A stretch of 64,000 nucleotides of DNA from Anastatus disparis (Eukaryota > Arthropoda > Insecta > Hymenoptera > Eupelmidae): assembly GCA_017163975.1 (NCBI GenBank), contig JAFFSR010000344.1, forward strand, positions 1,984,001-2,048,000, given 5' to 3'. The position numbers and the translations under genes are program-made. Positions 1 to 11,332 of this stretch are shown in pieces. Below the pieces are notes generated by a model. That model was given only the letters and a program-made list of their open reading frames with translations, did no database searches and was not told where the DNA came from. Within the stretch, counting starts at the first letter, position 1. Every line of letters starts with the position of its first letter.

Positions 1-470
1 TTTAATTATTTGTTCAAATGGCTCTTAAGTTTTTATACATGATTAGATTCAATTATTGCTGTCACATCATTGGATAAATTCAAATTAAATTGAAAATCAA
101 TTTTCATAAAATGAGAATATTATTTACCAATGTGAATAAAATAAGCTACTCTAAAAAAATACAGCAAGAATTAGAATCAATCATTTTCTAAAACTTAACT
201 TAAGAATATAGATCAATAGGTACTTTAATTTCAACAAGACTCAAGAAATAAAATTCAAGTCAGTGTTTATCATTCACTAAGTCTATAAAAGAATATGATC
301 AATTACCTGTTATTCACATTTATATTATTTATCTGTACTGTTATAAATAGAATGCTCACTCACCCTGAATCACACTATTGATAACTTGTAATAAAAAAAA
401 GTTATTACTGAGTATCAACCATTATTTCAAACAAATTTGTCAGGATATACATTCATACATGTTTTAATGT

Positions 471-850
471 ACCCTGTTGAAAAAATTCATATGAATTTTT
501 ATATTAATTTTTTATATATATATTCAATATATATTTTTGTTTCATTTTTTTTATATTAAAAAATTCATATTAAAAATTGTAGGTTGGTTTTCGAAGTTTT
601 TTCATACTTTTCCCATATAAAAATAATGAGATGATCGGCGTGATTATTATTCATTTTAATTTTTTATACGAATTTTTAATATAAATTTTTTATATGGATT
701 TTTAATTTGAATTCTTTATGTGAATTTTTCATATGAATTTTTTAATGTATAAAAATGAAACAAAAATGTATATTAAATATATGAATAATTCATATGGAAA
801 ATTTATATTCAAAATTCATATAAAAATTCATATGAATTTTTCAGCAGGGT
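471..850. mobile_element. Nested TIR element (MITE-like), left-arm copy
   Basis: The ends are ACCCTGTTGAAAAAATTCAT on the left and ATGAATTTTTCAGCAGGGT on the right, inverted copies of one another. The interior is AT-rich and made of repeated ATTCATATGAATTTTT-like motifs. About 380 bp, with no coding capacity. The same ACCCTGTTGAAAA end recurs on the larger inner element at 888, so the two belong to one family or one nested series. Confidence 0.7.
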
Positions 851-887
851 ATCGAGTTCCATAAAGCTTTCAAGCTCACTTAGATTT

Positions 888-2665
888 CCCTGTTGAAAAT
901 AATGACGTCTTTCCAGTACGTCTTTGAAAGATGCCTTTGAAGACGTCTTTGGTCGTGTCTTAGATTGGAACAAAATAAGGAGTTATTTTTTAATGTTCCG
1001 GAAATATAGTAACCAAATTACGTCTTTTTTATAAATAAAATAATTTCAAAAACGTATTTTTCCAATAAATACTTATAGTAAAAGACTTACATTTTCAAAA
1101 AAAAATTCTTTTTTTAAAACGAATGACGTCTTTCCTGTTGAAAATAATGACATCTCTCTAAGACGTCCTTGAAAAACATCTATGAAAGACGTCTTTGAAG
1201 ACGTCTTTGGTCGTATCTTAGAGTGGAACCAAAAAAGACGTGATTTTTCCAATGTTTAGAAAAGTTATTTAACAAATGACGTCTTTTTATTATTTCAAAG
1301 ACGTATTTTTTTTAATAAAAATGACGCCTTTTCTAACGAATTTTTATTTAAAAAATACGCCTTTAAAATTATAAAAAGACGTATTTTTATTTTTAAAAAA
1401 TATGTCTTTCAAAATATAAAAAGACGTTATTTGTTAAATAATTTTTCTAAACATTGGAAAAATGACGTCTTTTTTGTTCCACTTTAAGACACAACCAAAG
1501 ACGTCTTTCAAAGACGTCATTTTCTCCAAATTTAGGAAAAAAACGTCATTTTTCATGATTTATGTCATTGAAAAATGACTTTACAAGATAATCATTTTTC
1601 ATTTAAAGGAAAAAACAAAAACGAGTTAAACCTCGTAGTTTCAACTCTTCAAAAAACAAAGAGCATTTGCGATTAAGCTGAGATCATTCTGGCCTTATAC
1701 ATCTGCATCTTCGAAATTTGCATCAAGGATCAGAAAACTTGAAAATCGCCACCTAGTGACTTACAGTCGAATTGATGGTTGATTGCGTCAATTTAATTTT
1801 AACTCACCAGGTGGCGATTTTCAAGTTTTGCGATCCCTTATACAAATTTCAAAGATGCAGATGTATAAGGCCAGAACGCTCCCAGTTCAATCGCAAATGC
1901 TCTTCGTTTTTCGAAGACTTGAAACTACGAGGTTTACCTCGTTTATGTTTTTTCCTTTAAGTGGAAAATGATTATCTTGTAAAGTCATTTTTCAACGACA
2001 TAATTCATGAAAAATGTCGTTTTTTTTTCCTAAATTTGGAGAAAATAAAAGACGTCTTTGGTTGTGTCTAAAATTGGAACAAAAAATACGTCATTTTTCC
2101 AATGTTTAGAAAATCTATTTAACAAATAACGTCTTTTTGTATTTTCAGACATATTTTTTTTTATAAAAATACGTCTTTTTATAATTTTAAAGACGTATTT
2201 TTTAAATAAAAATTCGTTAGAAAAGGCGTCATTTTTATTAAAAAAATACGTTTTTGAAATAATAAAAAGACGTCAATTGTTAAATAATTTTTCTAAACAT
2301 TGGAAAAATCACGTCTTTTTTGGTTCCACTCTAAGATACGACCAAAGACGTCTTCAAAGACGTCTTTCATAGATGTTTTTCAAGGACGTCTTAGAGAGAT
2401 GTCATTATTTTCAACAGGGAAGACGTCATTCGTTTTAAAAAAAGAATTTTTTTTTGAAAATGTAAGTCTTTTACTATAAGTATTTATTGGAAAAATACGT
2501 TTTTGAAATTATTTTATTTATAAAAAAGACGTAATTTGGTTACTGTATTTCCGGAACATTAAAAAAATAACTCCTTATTTTGTTCCAATCTAAGACACGA
2601 CCAAAGACGTCTTCAAAGGCATCTTTCAAAGACGTACTGGAAAGACGTCATTATTTTCAACAGGG
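888..2665. mobile_element. Inner foldback element with GACGTC-rich arms
   Basis: Begins CCCTGTTGAAAATAATGACG and ends with the complement at 2665. Both arms are filled with variants of AAAGACGTCTTT separated by AT-rich spacers, and a second CCCTGTTGAAAATAATGAC start lies inside at about 1132. The centre carries a GC-richer hairpin around 1640-1960. No ORF resembles a transposase, so this is non-autonomous. The shared CCCTGTTGAAAA terminus with the 471-850 element suggests one transposase mobilised both. Confidence 0.65.
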
Positions 2666-2702
2666 AAATCTAAGTGAGCTTGAAAGCTTTATGGAACTCG
2701 AT

Positions 2703-3082
2703 ACCCTGCTGAAAAATTCATATGAATTTTTATATGAATTTTGAATATAAATTTTCCATATGAATTATTCATATATTTAATATACATTTTTGTTTCATTT
2801 TTATACATTAAAAAATTCATATGAAAAATTCACATAAAGAATTCAAATTAAAAATCCATATAAAAAATTTATATTAAAAATTCGTATAAAAAATTAAAAT
2901 GAATAATAATCACGTTGATCATCTCATTATTTTTATATGGGAAAAGTATGAAAAAACTTCGAAAACCAACCTACAATTTTTAATATGAATTTTTCAATAT
3001 AAAAAAAATGAAACAAAAATATATATTGAATATATATATAAAAAATTAATATAAAAATTCATATGAATTTTTTCAACAGGGT
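2703..3082. mobile_element. Nested TIR element (MITE-like), right-arm copy
   Basis: Mirror image of the element at 471-850, placed symmetrically in the opposite palindrome arm. The ends ACCCTGCTGAAAAATTCAT and TTTTTTCAACAGGGT match the left copy. Its presence at the same place in both arms means the insertion predates the arm duplication, or was copied by conversion. Confidence 0.7.
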
Positions 3083-3551
3083 ACATTAAAACATGTATGA
3101 ATGTATATCCTGACAAATTTGTTTGAAATAATGGTTGATACTCAGTAATAACTTTTTTTTATTACAAGTTATCAATAGTGTGATTCAGGGTGAGTGAGCA
3201 TTCTATTTATAACAGTACAGATAAATAATATAAATGTGAATAACAGGTAATTGATCATATTCTTTTATAGACTTAGTGAATGATAAACACTGACTTGAAT
3301 TTTATTTCTTGAGTCTTGTTGAAATTAAAGTACCTATTGATCTATATTCTTAAGTTAAGTTTTAGAAAATGATTGATTCTAATTCTTGCTGTATTTTTTT
3401 AGAGTAGCTTATTTTATTCACATTGGTAAATAATATTCTCATTTTATGAAAATTGATTTTCAATTTAATTTGAATTTATCCAATGATGTGACAGCAATAA
3501 TTGAATCTAATCATGTATAAAAACTTAAGAGCCATTTGAACAAATAATTAA

Positions 3552-4565
3552 AATCAGCATGTCACAGACATTGGTATATATTAATATTAAATTCATTCAT
3601 TCTCATTGTCAGTGATATACGATTAAACTCATGTCAGTTTTGGATGTATTGATATACTATATTTTTTGAGGTTGTACAAGTCGAAATCCCCATAAAATAT
3701 ATTTATCACTTCTACGTTCATCCATAAGAATCTTCAAAATTATTTTCACTTTAATTACAATAAATGTATACTAATAACATGGAAATGCACTTTCTTAAAC
3801 AATCATAAGATTTTTTTAACTTATCATTGATACGATGATTTCATAAATAGACACATAAAGTCAATTTATTTATTTTTAACTTTTATCCCACTTCACAGTA
3901 ACACAGATTTGATAATTCTGAAATTGAGTGATCAATTCTATAAAAAAAGTGAATAACCTAATTTTAATACAACGTGCGTAGTATCATTTTGCAAATTATT
4001 TTGAAATAATTTCAAGCTTAAAACTTAAGAAAAATCATCATAAAAAAATCATCTAAAAATCACATTTTTCATTATTTTTAATTACATTTTTATTTTTTCC
4101 AAGGGATCGCCAGGGATGTCTACCCTGAAATTTTAGGCCATATTTATACATATATTACCTGCTTCGATCAGTTTTTTGGACATGGGATCATGGTTCGAAA
4201 CCTTGAAAAGTAGTATTCCAATGTTTTAAATGACTTTAGCTCAACGGATCGCTACATTAGCACTTATGAATTACTTTTTTCTCAAAATTTAGAATATTCT
4301 TGACAAAAAAGTTTTTCAGTAATATATTCTTAAAACGCAACCCAACTGAGTAATTTAAGCCTAAAATTAGTCAAAAATGTCAAAAATATGGTTTTAGCCC
4401 AACTTTGAAGCTTTGTAGCTCTGAAAATATGTACTAAAGAGATCTATATAAATTCTAAGTGGTCCATAATATGGAAAAGAACATTTTACCAATTTTTAGC
4501 GAAAAAAAATTTTTCGTCCTTCGATTTGGTAGAGAATGGGCGATATATATTTATATATATGTATA
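3552..4565. other. AT-rich intergenic, no feature seen
   Basis: No ORF of interest, repeat or RNA gene is recognisable. The segment is AT-rich and begins directly after the end of the palindrome arm. Confidence 0.5.
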
Positions 4566-4875
4566 CACTGAAAAAAGGTTGGCGCAAAAGATGCCCTCTT
4601 GCGGATATATAATGCTCTAACGGCGGGCTGCCATGTGCGCTTTCCATTTAGAACGTATGCTGTCCGCTTTTGGAAAGCACTCGCGCAACTTTAGCTCATA
4701 TGTAACGCAAACGTTGAGTATAAGCCTCGTCCTTCGATTTAGGACGACGGTTTAGGACGTGTGTTGCACGGATTAGGACGTATGCTGCACGGAATTAGGA
4801 AAACATACATTCAAAACTCGAGCGCTGTTGTTTACCGACACGCGGCGCTAGTAGAGTACCAACCTTTTTTCAGTG
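4566..4875. mobile_element. 310-bp TIR element (CACTG ends)
   Basis: Terminal inverted repeats CACTGAAAAAAGGTTGG and CCAACCTTTTTTCAGTG (17 bp) are perfect. The flanks are TATA on both sides, so a TA target duplication, as for Tc1/mariner-type elements, is possible but cannot be separated from the surrounding TA repeats. The interior is more GC-rich than the flanks and has no ORF. Non-autonomous. Confidence 0.8.
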
Positions 4876-5374
4876 TATATATCTAAGGTTTCTGATATCG
4901 TTTTTTTTGCGTTTTTATGTATATATATAATTACATATACTACAGTTATTACTAAGTTCTTATTCTTAATTTACATATCTAGTGTTTATATTATTCGATA
5001 TATGTATATATTGAATATTTTTATGTTATATAAAATGATCTGTGCTTTTTTTCTTCTTTCAATGTAAGTATAACTTTTTTTCATACTATATTCTATTTGT
5101 GCTTTTTAATATCTACTGTAAGTATTTTATATTTTTATAATTATTTATTTAATTTTAAGCTTTTTTTCATACATAGTTGTATTTTTGTGCGACTTTTTTC
5201 TTTGTATAAATCATATTTCTTTAAATGTTTTGTTTTGTTTTCTTTAAATTTTCTAACTTTTGCGTGTGTATATTTTTGTATAATATTTATTGATGTTTAT
5301 ATGTTTTTTTTTAAATTTTTTCCTTTTTTTTTTCTTTTACTTACATTCTAACTAGTATAATTACTTACTTTTCT

Positions 5375-5414
5375 GTATATATATTATTATTATATTTATT
5401 ATTATTATATATAT

Positions 5415-5450
<36 letters not shown>

Positions 5451-5505
5451 TAATAATAATAATATATATATATATATATATATATATTATTATTATTATT
5501 AACTA
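5375..5505. repeat. (TTA)n/(TA)n microsatellite hairpin
   Basis: An ATT/TTA trinucleotide run, then TA dinucleotides, then AAT/ATT again, giving a partly self-complementary low-complexity block. ORFs at 4873-5351 next to it are Phe/Tyr/Ile-rich translations of AT-rich DNA and are not counted as genes. Confidence 0.85.
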
Positions 5506-5687
5506 TTAATTTTTTCTTTCTTTTTCTAGGTTATATTTCCTTTAATATCAAGGTAATTTAATATTCATCATACGAAGAAAACTTTTGTTTGTCTTTTTTT
5601 TTTCTCAATTAAAAAAATTTTTTTCTCAGCATGCAGGCCTTTGTAAAACATCACGAGAAGTAGTCACTGGATAAAATAATTGCCTTT

Positions 5688-7140
5688 ATGCATCATCCTA
5701 GCGGGTTGTCGACACGGTACTCCGTGCATTTGGTAAGAAGAATTTTTTTGTTAAATTTGCGTATTTTTTTTTCTTTTACTTTATAAGATTCTCGATTTCA
5801 GTTTCCGACTACGGTTGATGTTTTTTCTGATGTCGAGGTTCGGGAGAGATTGGTGCAGCTGTCAACATTATGCATTTTCGAGGAGGAGCGGATTCGGAGT
5901 ACATCCGTCGCGGGCTTATTTGTCAACGATAAGCAGGGCCAATGCGTTTCGGCAGGTGAAGTGCAAGAACGCTTACTTGTAAGTATATGATTATTTTTAT
6001 TTGTATAACCTTTTCTTAATAGATATAAAAATTTTCATATTCATTTTTTTTTTGTTTTAGGCATCATCAGTCGGACGCGTGCCTTTTTCGCAACGTGATG
6101 CTAGAACAATGTACCAGGGCATAGTAGAGTCCCTGTCACAGGATGCTATCCGGCCCATTTATGCTTCTAATTTTGAAGCTCCTGACTCTCTCCCGCGGAT
6201 GCTGGACGGGGCACCCTTTCATGCGTCGCCTGCCAAAAATCGTATAGTTGATCACAGCATTGGAGTCAATATTCCCACTTTTTATGTAGGTGGTGGTGGC
6301 TCTTTTTCTGAGATTCATATAGAAGATGGCTGCCGAGATTCTTGCAATCTTATGCTGTGGGGGCTACCCAGTGCATGTAAGCTGTGGCTGTGTGTGCCCG
6401 GAGAATACTCCACGGAGCTGGACGCCCTTATTCGAGATTGTCTAAAAAAGATGCGAGAATCTGGTGTGGATGGTACAGCTGCATGGGAACAGTCGTGTGG
6501 CCATCTGATGAAGTACAAGAATCTGATATTGGCTCCTTCCTTCTTTGAGGAGCATGTCATCCCTTATCAAATTATTGTGCAGAGGCCAGGTACCTTTGTA
6601 TACGTACGGGAGAACGTGTACCATCAAGTGGTTAATCATTACGTGAGCCTGGCTGAAGCTGTAAATGTTGGCAGCACTTCGTGAAATGCACTGGCCAATC
6701 TTTTTCGATATTGTGGTTGCTCTGGTAATGCGGTCTCTTCTGTGCTTCGTAACATATCATCCTACAAACTTATAACATCCAAGGCCTCGCGCGTTACGGA
6801 GTGCCCTTTGCCGGGCTGTCCGCACGTGTCGTGTGCAGTGGCCAATTCTCGGTATCACGCTCTACAGCACAATTCTCAAATCGATACGTCGGACTTGAGT
6901 GTTTTTACGGTGTGTGATGCTCATGTTCAGAGTAGGGCTGCTCTCTTGCGGCATTTTGGTTCCAAACATCGAGGCATGGCGTCAAGTGACATTTACCATC
7001 GTAGGTTCACCGTCCGGCACCTTGCTGCGCGCACACGAAAGTGTACCGGTCCTGACACCGCTTGCCCAAAATGTAGAATTCATTTTGCTCCTAGGAGCTT
7101 GTTTCGGCATGTGCGGACATGTGAGATTCCGCGCCTTTGA
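5688..7140 (+). CDS. JmjC-domain protein with C-terminal zinc fingers, 3 exons, one in-frame TGA
   Basis: Three exons join in phase 0: 5688-5732, 5802-5978 and 6061-7140, with donors GTAAGA and GTAAGT and pyrimidine-rich AG acceptors. The JmjC fold is clear: HIEDG at 6316 gives the first His and the Glu, KLWLCVP follows, and GTFVYVRENVYHQVVNH gives the second iron His and the substrate pocket, as in KDM4-type histone demethylases (Fe(II)/2-oxoglutarate enzymes). After AEAVNVGSTS an in-frame TGA (6682-6684) sits where the family usually has Trp; reading resumes in the same frame with a CGC pair and then Cys/His clusters of C2H2/C2HC type (about 6796-7130). The start ATG at 5688 is the only one opening exon 1. 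Exon GC content is well above the flanks. Likely a recently inactivated copy; role inferred from the domain only. Confidence 0.72.
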
Positions 7141-8100
7141 CATCGGCCAACCTAATTTCTTGTACATACTTGTGTTTATATTTTATTTATTATCTTATAT
7201 ATATTGTTGTTTTTTTTTATATATGCGTCTTTTGTAAATTTGTGTATGTACTATGTTTAAGTACTTTTTTTTGTATCTATTATATTTATTATTTTATATT
7301 TAAATATTTTTTTATCGTCATTGTACATTATTATTTTATATATACTTATACGTGTATGCTATTATGCATATAATAAATTTCCTATATTATTTATAAAAAT
7401 TTTTCTTCTTCCAATACCTTATAAAATTATATGTTGAACTCTAAAATTTTGTTTATCTATTAAAGTAATATTCGTATTTTTTTTTATTTATGTGTAAGCT
7501 TGTTTGTATTTTATATTTTTTCTGTAAGTTTAGTATTTCTCTTGTAATGCAATGCCGATCCCGTGAGTGAAATTGAGGTTAATTTTATTATATGAAAGAG
7601 CATTTGTATAAGCTCACGGAAATCGATAATAATATTTATTTTTTTTTTTATAGAATTTGTATATTTTTTTTTGTATTATCGGGAAGGGTTTTTGTTCGAA
7701 GAATTGAGAAAAACTATATATGATATATCATTTTTTGATTTATTATTATTATAACATATTAACCTGAAATACAATCTATATGTCACCAGAAAGAAATTTT
7801 TTCTTAAAACTAACATTGTTACCCAACATTTAGATGAAGATAAAATTTTAAGTGATTTATTCAATCACAATTTATTTTACTTTTACCTTATATATATTTC
7901 TTTTTCGTAATGTCTATTATTTTGAATTTTTTTTGCAAAAATTTTCTTAACTAAATTTTCACTTAACTTACATAAAGATAATTTTTTTTCTATTTAAAAT
8001 GATTTATTCGGGTATAAATCGTTTTAGATTTACTTTTTTTTCAATAATAATACTAGTTAGCTTACACGCCATTTTTATTTTTATTTATTAATATATTATA
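7141..8100. other. AT-rich intergenic, no gene
   Basis: Long T-rich runs after the JmjC gene. Small ORFs here are hydrophobic Tyr/Phe/Ile translations of low-complexity DNA. No RNA gene or repeat family recognised. Confidence 0.5.
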
Positions 8101-8109
8101 AAATCCCAG

Positions 8110-8470
8110 CAATCGGCACTTTTTTAAAATAATTTTTCTTCATCATCAATGGTCGACGTTTTTTCATGTCGGGCATAGCGTCTCGATCGTTGCCCTTTTC
8201 ATAACTATATTTCACTTGTCTTGTAAACTTTATCGATGTTATTTCATTAGGCACTATTTCGTTTATTTCTTTTATATAATCTGCCTTGATTTTGTCGATG
8301 CTTCTTTCTATCTTCTCTCATACGCTTCTCTTCATTCTTGTTTTAATCTTTGGCGGCACTTCTTGTTGCTGCATCCGTATGTTATTGTCGTGTTGAGTGC
8401 CGCTGTTGCCGCTTCAAATAATTGTGTTCTTCATGAGCGTAACATATATTTCTGTAGTATATCTCTAATC
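8110..8470 (-). pseudogene. Degenerate second copy of the 8624-9109 protein
   Basis: Read on the minus strand, the block translates with stops and shifts into a segment containing LFEAATAALNTTITYGCSNK followed by KC. This matches LFERATASQYTSPISYGCCG plus EKC in the neighbouring ORF, so the Leu-Phe-Glu-x-Ala-Thr start and the YGC-x3-KC cysteine motif are shared. No long open frame remains. It is either a second domain of one larger protein or a decayed tandem duplicate. Function unknown. Confidence 0.4.
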
Positions 8471-8623
8471 CTTTCAATGGGTTCACTATGGTTTCCACCC
8501 AGTGGATTTTTCTCTGCACTTTTTGAATTTTCTTGTTCACTTTTCTTCTTATTTCCTGATTATGCTTCCTTCCTGTATTAGTTCGGTTAATTTATAGAAT
8601 TTTCCTTCCAAAATTTTGAAATC

Positions 8624-9109
8624 CTAATAGACTGGATCCTTGGTTATTATTAGGAGTTCCTCTACGGTACTAAACTCCGTATACTCCTCGTGCCTCCATG
8701 TTTCTTCCGGATGATTTAGCTTGTTACATTTGAACCCCACTATGTAACCTTTTGTTAGCCGTAGTATCTTATCGTCAAGTAATTCTTCGAGTTTTTGGTG
8801 GTGATTATTTTCGATTTTGTTTACTTCATTTGCTATTTCTTTCCAGAGAGTTTCTTCTATTTGCTTTAAGAATTCCTTGTTGCATTTCTCGCCACAGCAA
8901 CCGTATGATATCGGGGATGTGTATTGTGATGCCGTCGCTCTTTCAAACAAGTAATTCCCTTCATGTTTGTAATAATGGAATTTAGAATAATTCCTAATCT
9001 TTTTAACTTTCACTATCTTTTTATATAATTCCAATTGTTCTTCACTAGTCTCGTCAAATACGAGTTTACTACCTTCAAAATGTTGTTTAACACTATTAAC
9101 ACTAGACAC
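8624..9109 (-). CDS. Hypothetical 161-aa protein with Cys motif
   Basis: I do not recognise this protein. It is Lys/Glu-rich and mostly helical-looking, with a central YGCCGEKC cluster (residues about 71-78) and a second Cys/His/Trp-rich part near the C-terminus (GFKCNKLNHPEETWRHEEY). These could form a small zinc-binding unit, but that is inference. The composition is that of a real protein and unlike the AT-repeat ORFs around it, and a related degenerate copy lies downstream at 8110-8470, which supports a real coding origin. It starts with Met at 9109 and lies opposite to, and between, the JmjC and RING genes. Confidence 0.45.
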   Translation of the reverse strand: MSSVNSVKQHFEGSKLVFDETSEEQLELYKKIVKVKKIRNYSKFHYYKHEGNYLFERATASQYTSPISYGCCGEKCNKEFLKQIEETLWKEIANEVNKIENNHHQKLEELLDDKILRLTKGYIVGFKCNKLNHPEETWRHEEYTEFSTVEELLIITKDPVY

Positions 9110-9913
9110 TTTGGATCTATTTTTTTCTTCAGATGATTTTCTTTTCTATTTTATTTCTTTTGTTTGCAGTTATTTCACTGGTCTTACTTGTAGCTTTGTC
9201 TGTGCGGAACTGAGGCTATTCACTCATCTCTGCAGGTTGACTGTTTACCTGAGATTTGCTGGTCACCAGTTTTTTTCGCGCGGTGTCTTGTTATCGCTGC
9301 TTATCGCGCGTCCAAGTTGCTCTCTTATGCTTATTCATGATGAGATTTGTTTTATGCCCAATTAAAATATTCTAAATAATATTATTTCGTTTTATGCTTT
9401 TATTTAAGTTTTATTGTTTTCACATTATTTATTTATTATTTATATATTCCTTATGTATTAATATATTTTTTTGTTTTGGGAGATTTTTTGTTGAAGAAAA
9501 TTTTTTTTGTTTATTACTATTAATTAATTATTACCTTTATTATTAGTTCTGTGATTCCTCTTTTTTCTATAATTATAATCTTTTCTTTGAAAAAATTTTT
9601 TTGATTTTAATATATTTTGTTGCTCTTAGTGGCTTGCAGTCTTAAATACTAGAACCTTTTTGCTGAATTGCAGATTTTGGTTCTTATTTCTAACTTATAT
9701 TATCTCTTTCTTACAATTTTATATTTTACGTGATATAGAAGAGTGGCTGGTCATGGTATTAGTTCGTTTGTGAAATAAGTTTGTTAATGTGTTAGTGAAT
9801 TCGCGTCTACTATTTAAGATGGTTGGCGTCTGTTGCATCACAGTTTTTGGCTACTCGTTGACTTTTGTTCATCAGTTCTTTTTGTTTTACAATTTCATCA
9901 TCTTTTTTTTGAC
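9110..9913. other. AT-rich intergenic
   Basis: T-rich DNA between the unknown minus-strand ORF and the RING gene. No convincing coding or repeat feature. Confidence 0.4.
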
Positions 9914-11332
9914 ATGGAGTCGTCATCGTCCCCTGTTTTTCGCGTCAGTTCTGATTCTTGTCGGCGAAGAGGTTCTCAGAGTGGTTTGCCTTCGGCGCGT
10001 ATCTGGCTTAGTTTTTCGCGGGGGCAAGGATCTGCAGAAGTTGTAAGTAAGTCGCTTAACTTAATTTCTCGTGATGGTGCTGGCGTTGGCGACCAGCTAG
10101 TGTTGAATGATGTGCTTGATAACTTCGTTCCTGAGCCTGCTCTTCGCTGACCAAGGGAACGTGGTTATGCAGGTGGTCATGGTGGTGGCGTTTCAGGCCG
10201 TGATAGAGGTATTTCAGGCCGAGCTATCGCCGGTTCTCCCAACGATGCTGCTCCTTACCTGGAGCCTGCTGCTCAAGCTGTTAATCCTTTTGTTTTGAAT
10301 CAGACTTCATCGAATCCTCCTAGAAGACAACGGGTAAGTACCTTTATATTCATCTTAGTCGTCATCTTGTTTCTCGTTGTTATCTATTTATAATTTTTCT
10401 TAATAAAATTTTCTAGCCGGGTCGATTAGGACGTGCGTCTAAATCTCTTTCTCCTTGGAGTCTTTGGGCGCGTGACGGCGTGCATGAAATGGTATGATGA
10501 TTTTTTTTTGTTTTTTTTTTGTTAATATTTATGATGACATAGTTACCCTTTTTTTCTTTTAAGCTTTGCTTCTTGATGGTAATCCTGACTTCTTGACGCT
10601 TTTTCTGCGTGTAGACCCGGTTCTAATATGGCTCACATGCCGCCTAGGCGTTCAGTGAGTATCTTTTTTGTATCATAATTCAATTTTCGTTATTTTACTT
10701 GTTTAATGACCTTCTCCTCTTTTTTTGTATTATAGGTTCCAGAACTTCGCTGTCTGGGTCGACGATCAGCTCGCATGATGCAAGTTGACGTGAGCTTGAG
10801 AGAGTATGACGAGGATCAGTTGGCTCTGCCTCGCGGTCCTAGTCCCACTGTTAAGGTTCCTGCGGCTATTGCTTCTCCTGTAGTTGGACAGGCCGTTTCC
10901 AACGTTTGAGAGGGGCCGCCTGTAGTTGAACAGGCTGCGGCCAATGTCTTAGAGGATTTTATTGTACATAATATCATTATTCCTGCTGATGTGCAGGGGC
11001 GATATGGTCAGGCTCTTCTCATGTTGTTTACCTGTCCTATTTGTGACGATCCTATGATGTTCAGGGTGCTGGCTTGTAATAATAGCCATTATTTCTGTCA
11101 GGAATGTACTCGAAGAGCTCCTGACTGCTCATTTTGCCGTCAGCATGAGGTTAATCGAAACGTGAGATCCCTCAGCGTCTTAGCGAACGAGCTGCCTTTT
11201 CCGTGTTGCCATGCAGGACGTGGTTGTCATCAATTTTTAACGTCAAATGAGTGGCGAGAACACGTAGATAATTACTCTTATAGGCCACCGCCTTTACCGA
11301 GATCAAGAACTCCGGAGTTCCGCCCGATGTAA
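9914..11332 (+). CDS. RING-finger protein with SIAH/TRAF-like zinc region, multi-exon, two in-frame TGAs
   Basis: Exons supported by splice signals and phase: 9914-10333 (donor GTAAGT), 10417-10491 (donor GTATGA) and the last exon 10736-11332. An extra exon ends at 10654 (donor GTGAGT) but its start is unclear and does not keep phase; an alternative start is the ATG at 10628. The last exon encodes CPICDDPMMFRVLAC, then NNSHYFCQEC and CSFC, a C3HC4-type RING, followed by a Cys/His pattern like the SIAH/TRAF zinc region (CCHAGRGCHQF to H). RING proteins usually act as E3 ubiquitin ligases. In-frame TGAs occur at 10148-10150 and 10907-10909, the latter upstream of the RING. The first exon is Arg/Gly/Ser-rich. 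Probably a decayed gene, paired with the JmjC gene on the same strand. Confidence 0.6.

Larger units (their letters stand above)
1..3551. repeat. Giant palindrome (foldback), left end cut by window
   Basis: Base x pairs with base about 3552-x over the whole span: the first base pairs with 3551, the GTCAC at 61-65 with GTGAC at 3487-3491, and the inner CCCTGTTGAAAAT at 888 with its complement ending at 2665. The arms are nearly identical, with offsets of one or two bases inside, and the unpaired centre is only about 30-45 bp near 1760-1805. Because pairing runs to base 1, the true left end lies outside the window. Such near identity means a recent origin, ongoing gene conversion, or an assembly artefact. 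No transposase ORF is present; short ORFs at the centre are not convincing. Confidence 0.93.

Noticed and set aside
1772..1971. Two 62-aa ORFs at the centre of the palindrome
   Set aside because: They read through hairpin arm DNA, have no motif, and arise from the inverted repeat.
4873..5351. Hydrophobic ORFs that look like membrane proteins
   Set aside because: Phe/Tyr/Ile-rich translations of T-rich low-complexity DNA.
7137..7373. 78-aa hydrophobic ORF after the JmjC gene
   Set aside because: Low-complexity T-rich DNA, overlapping the end of the JmjC frame.
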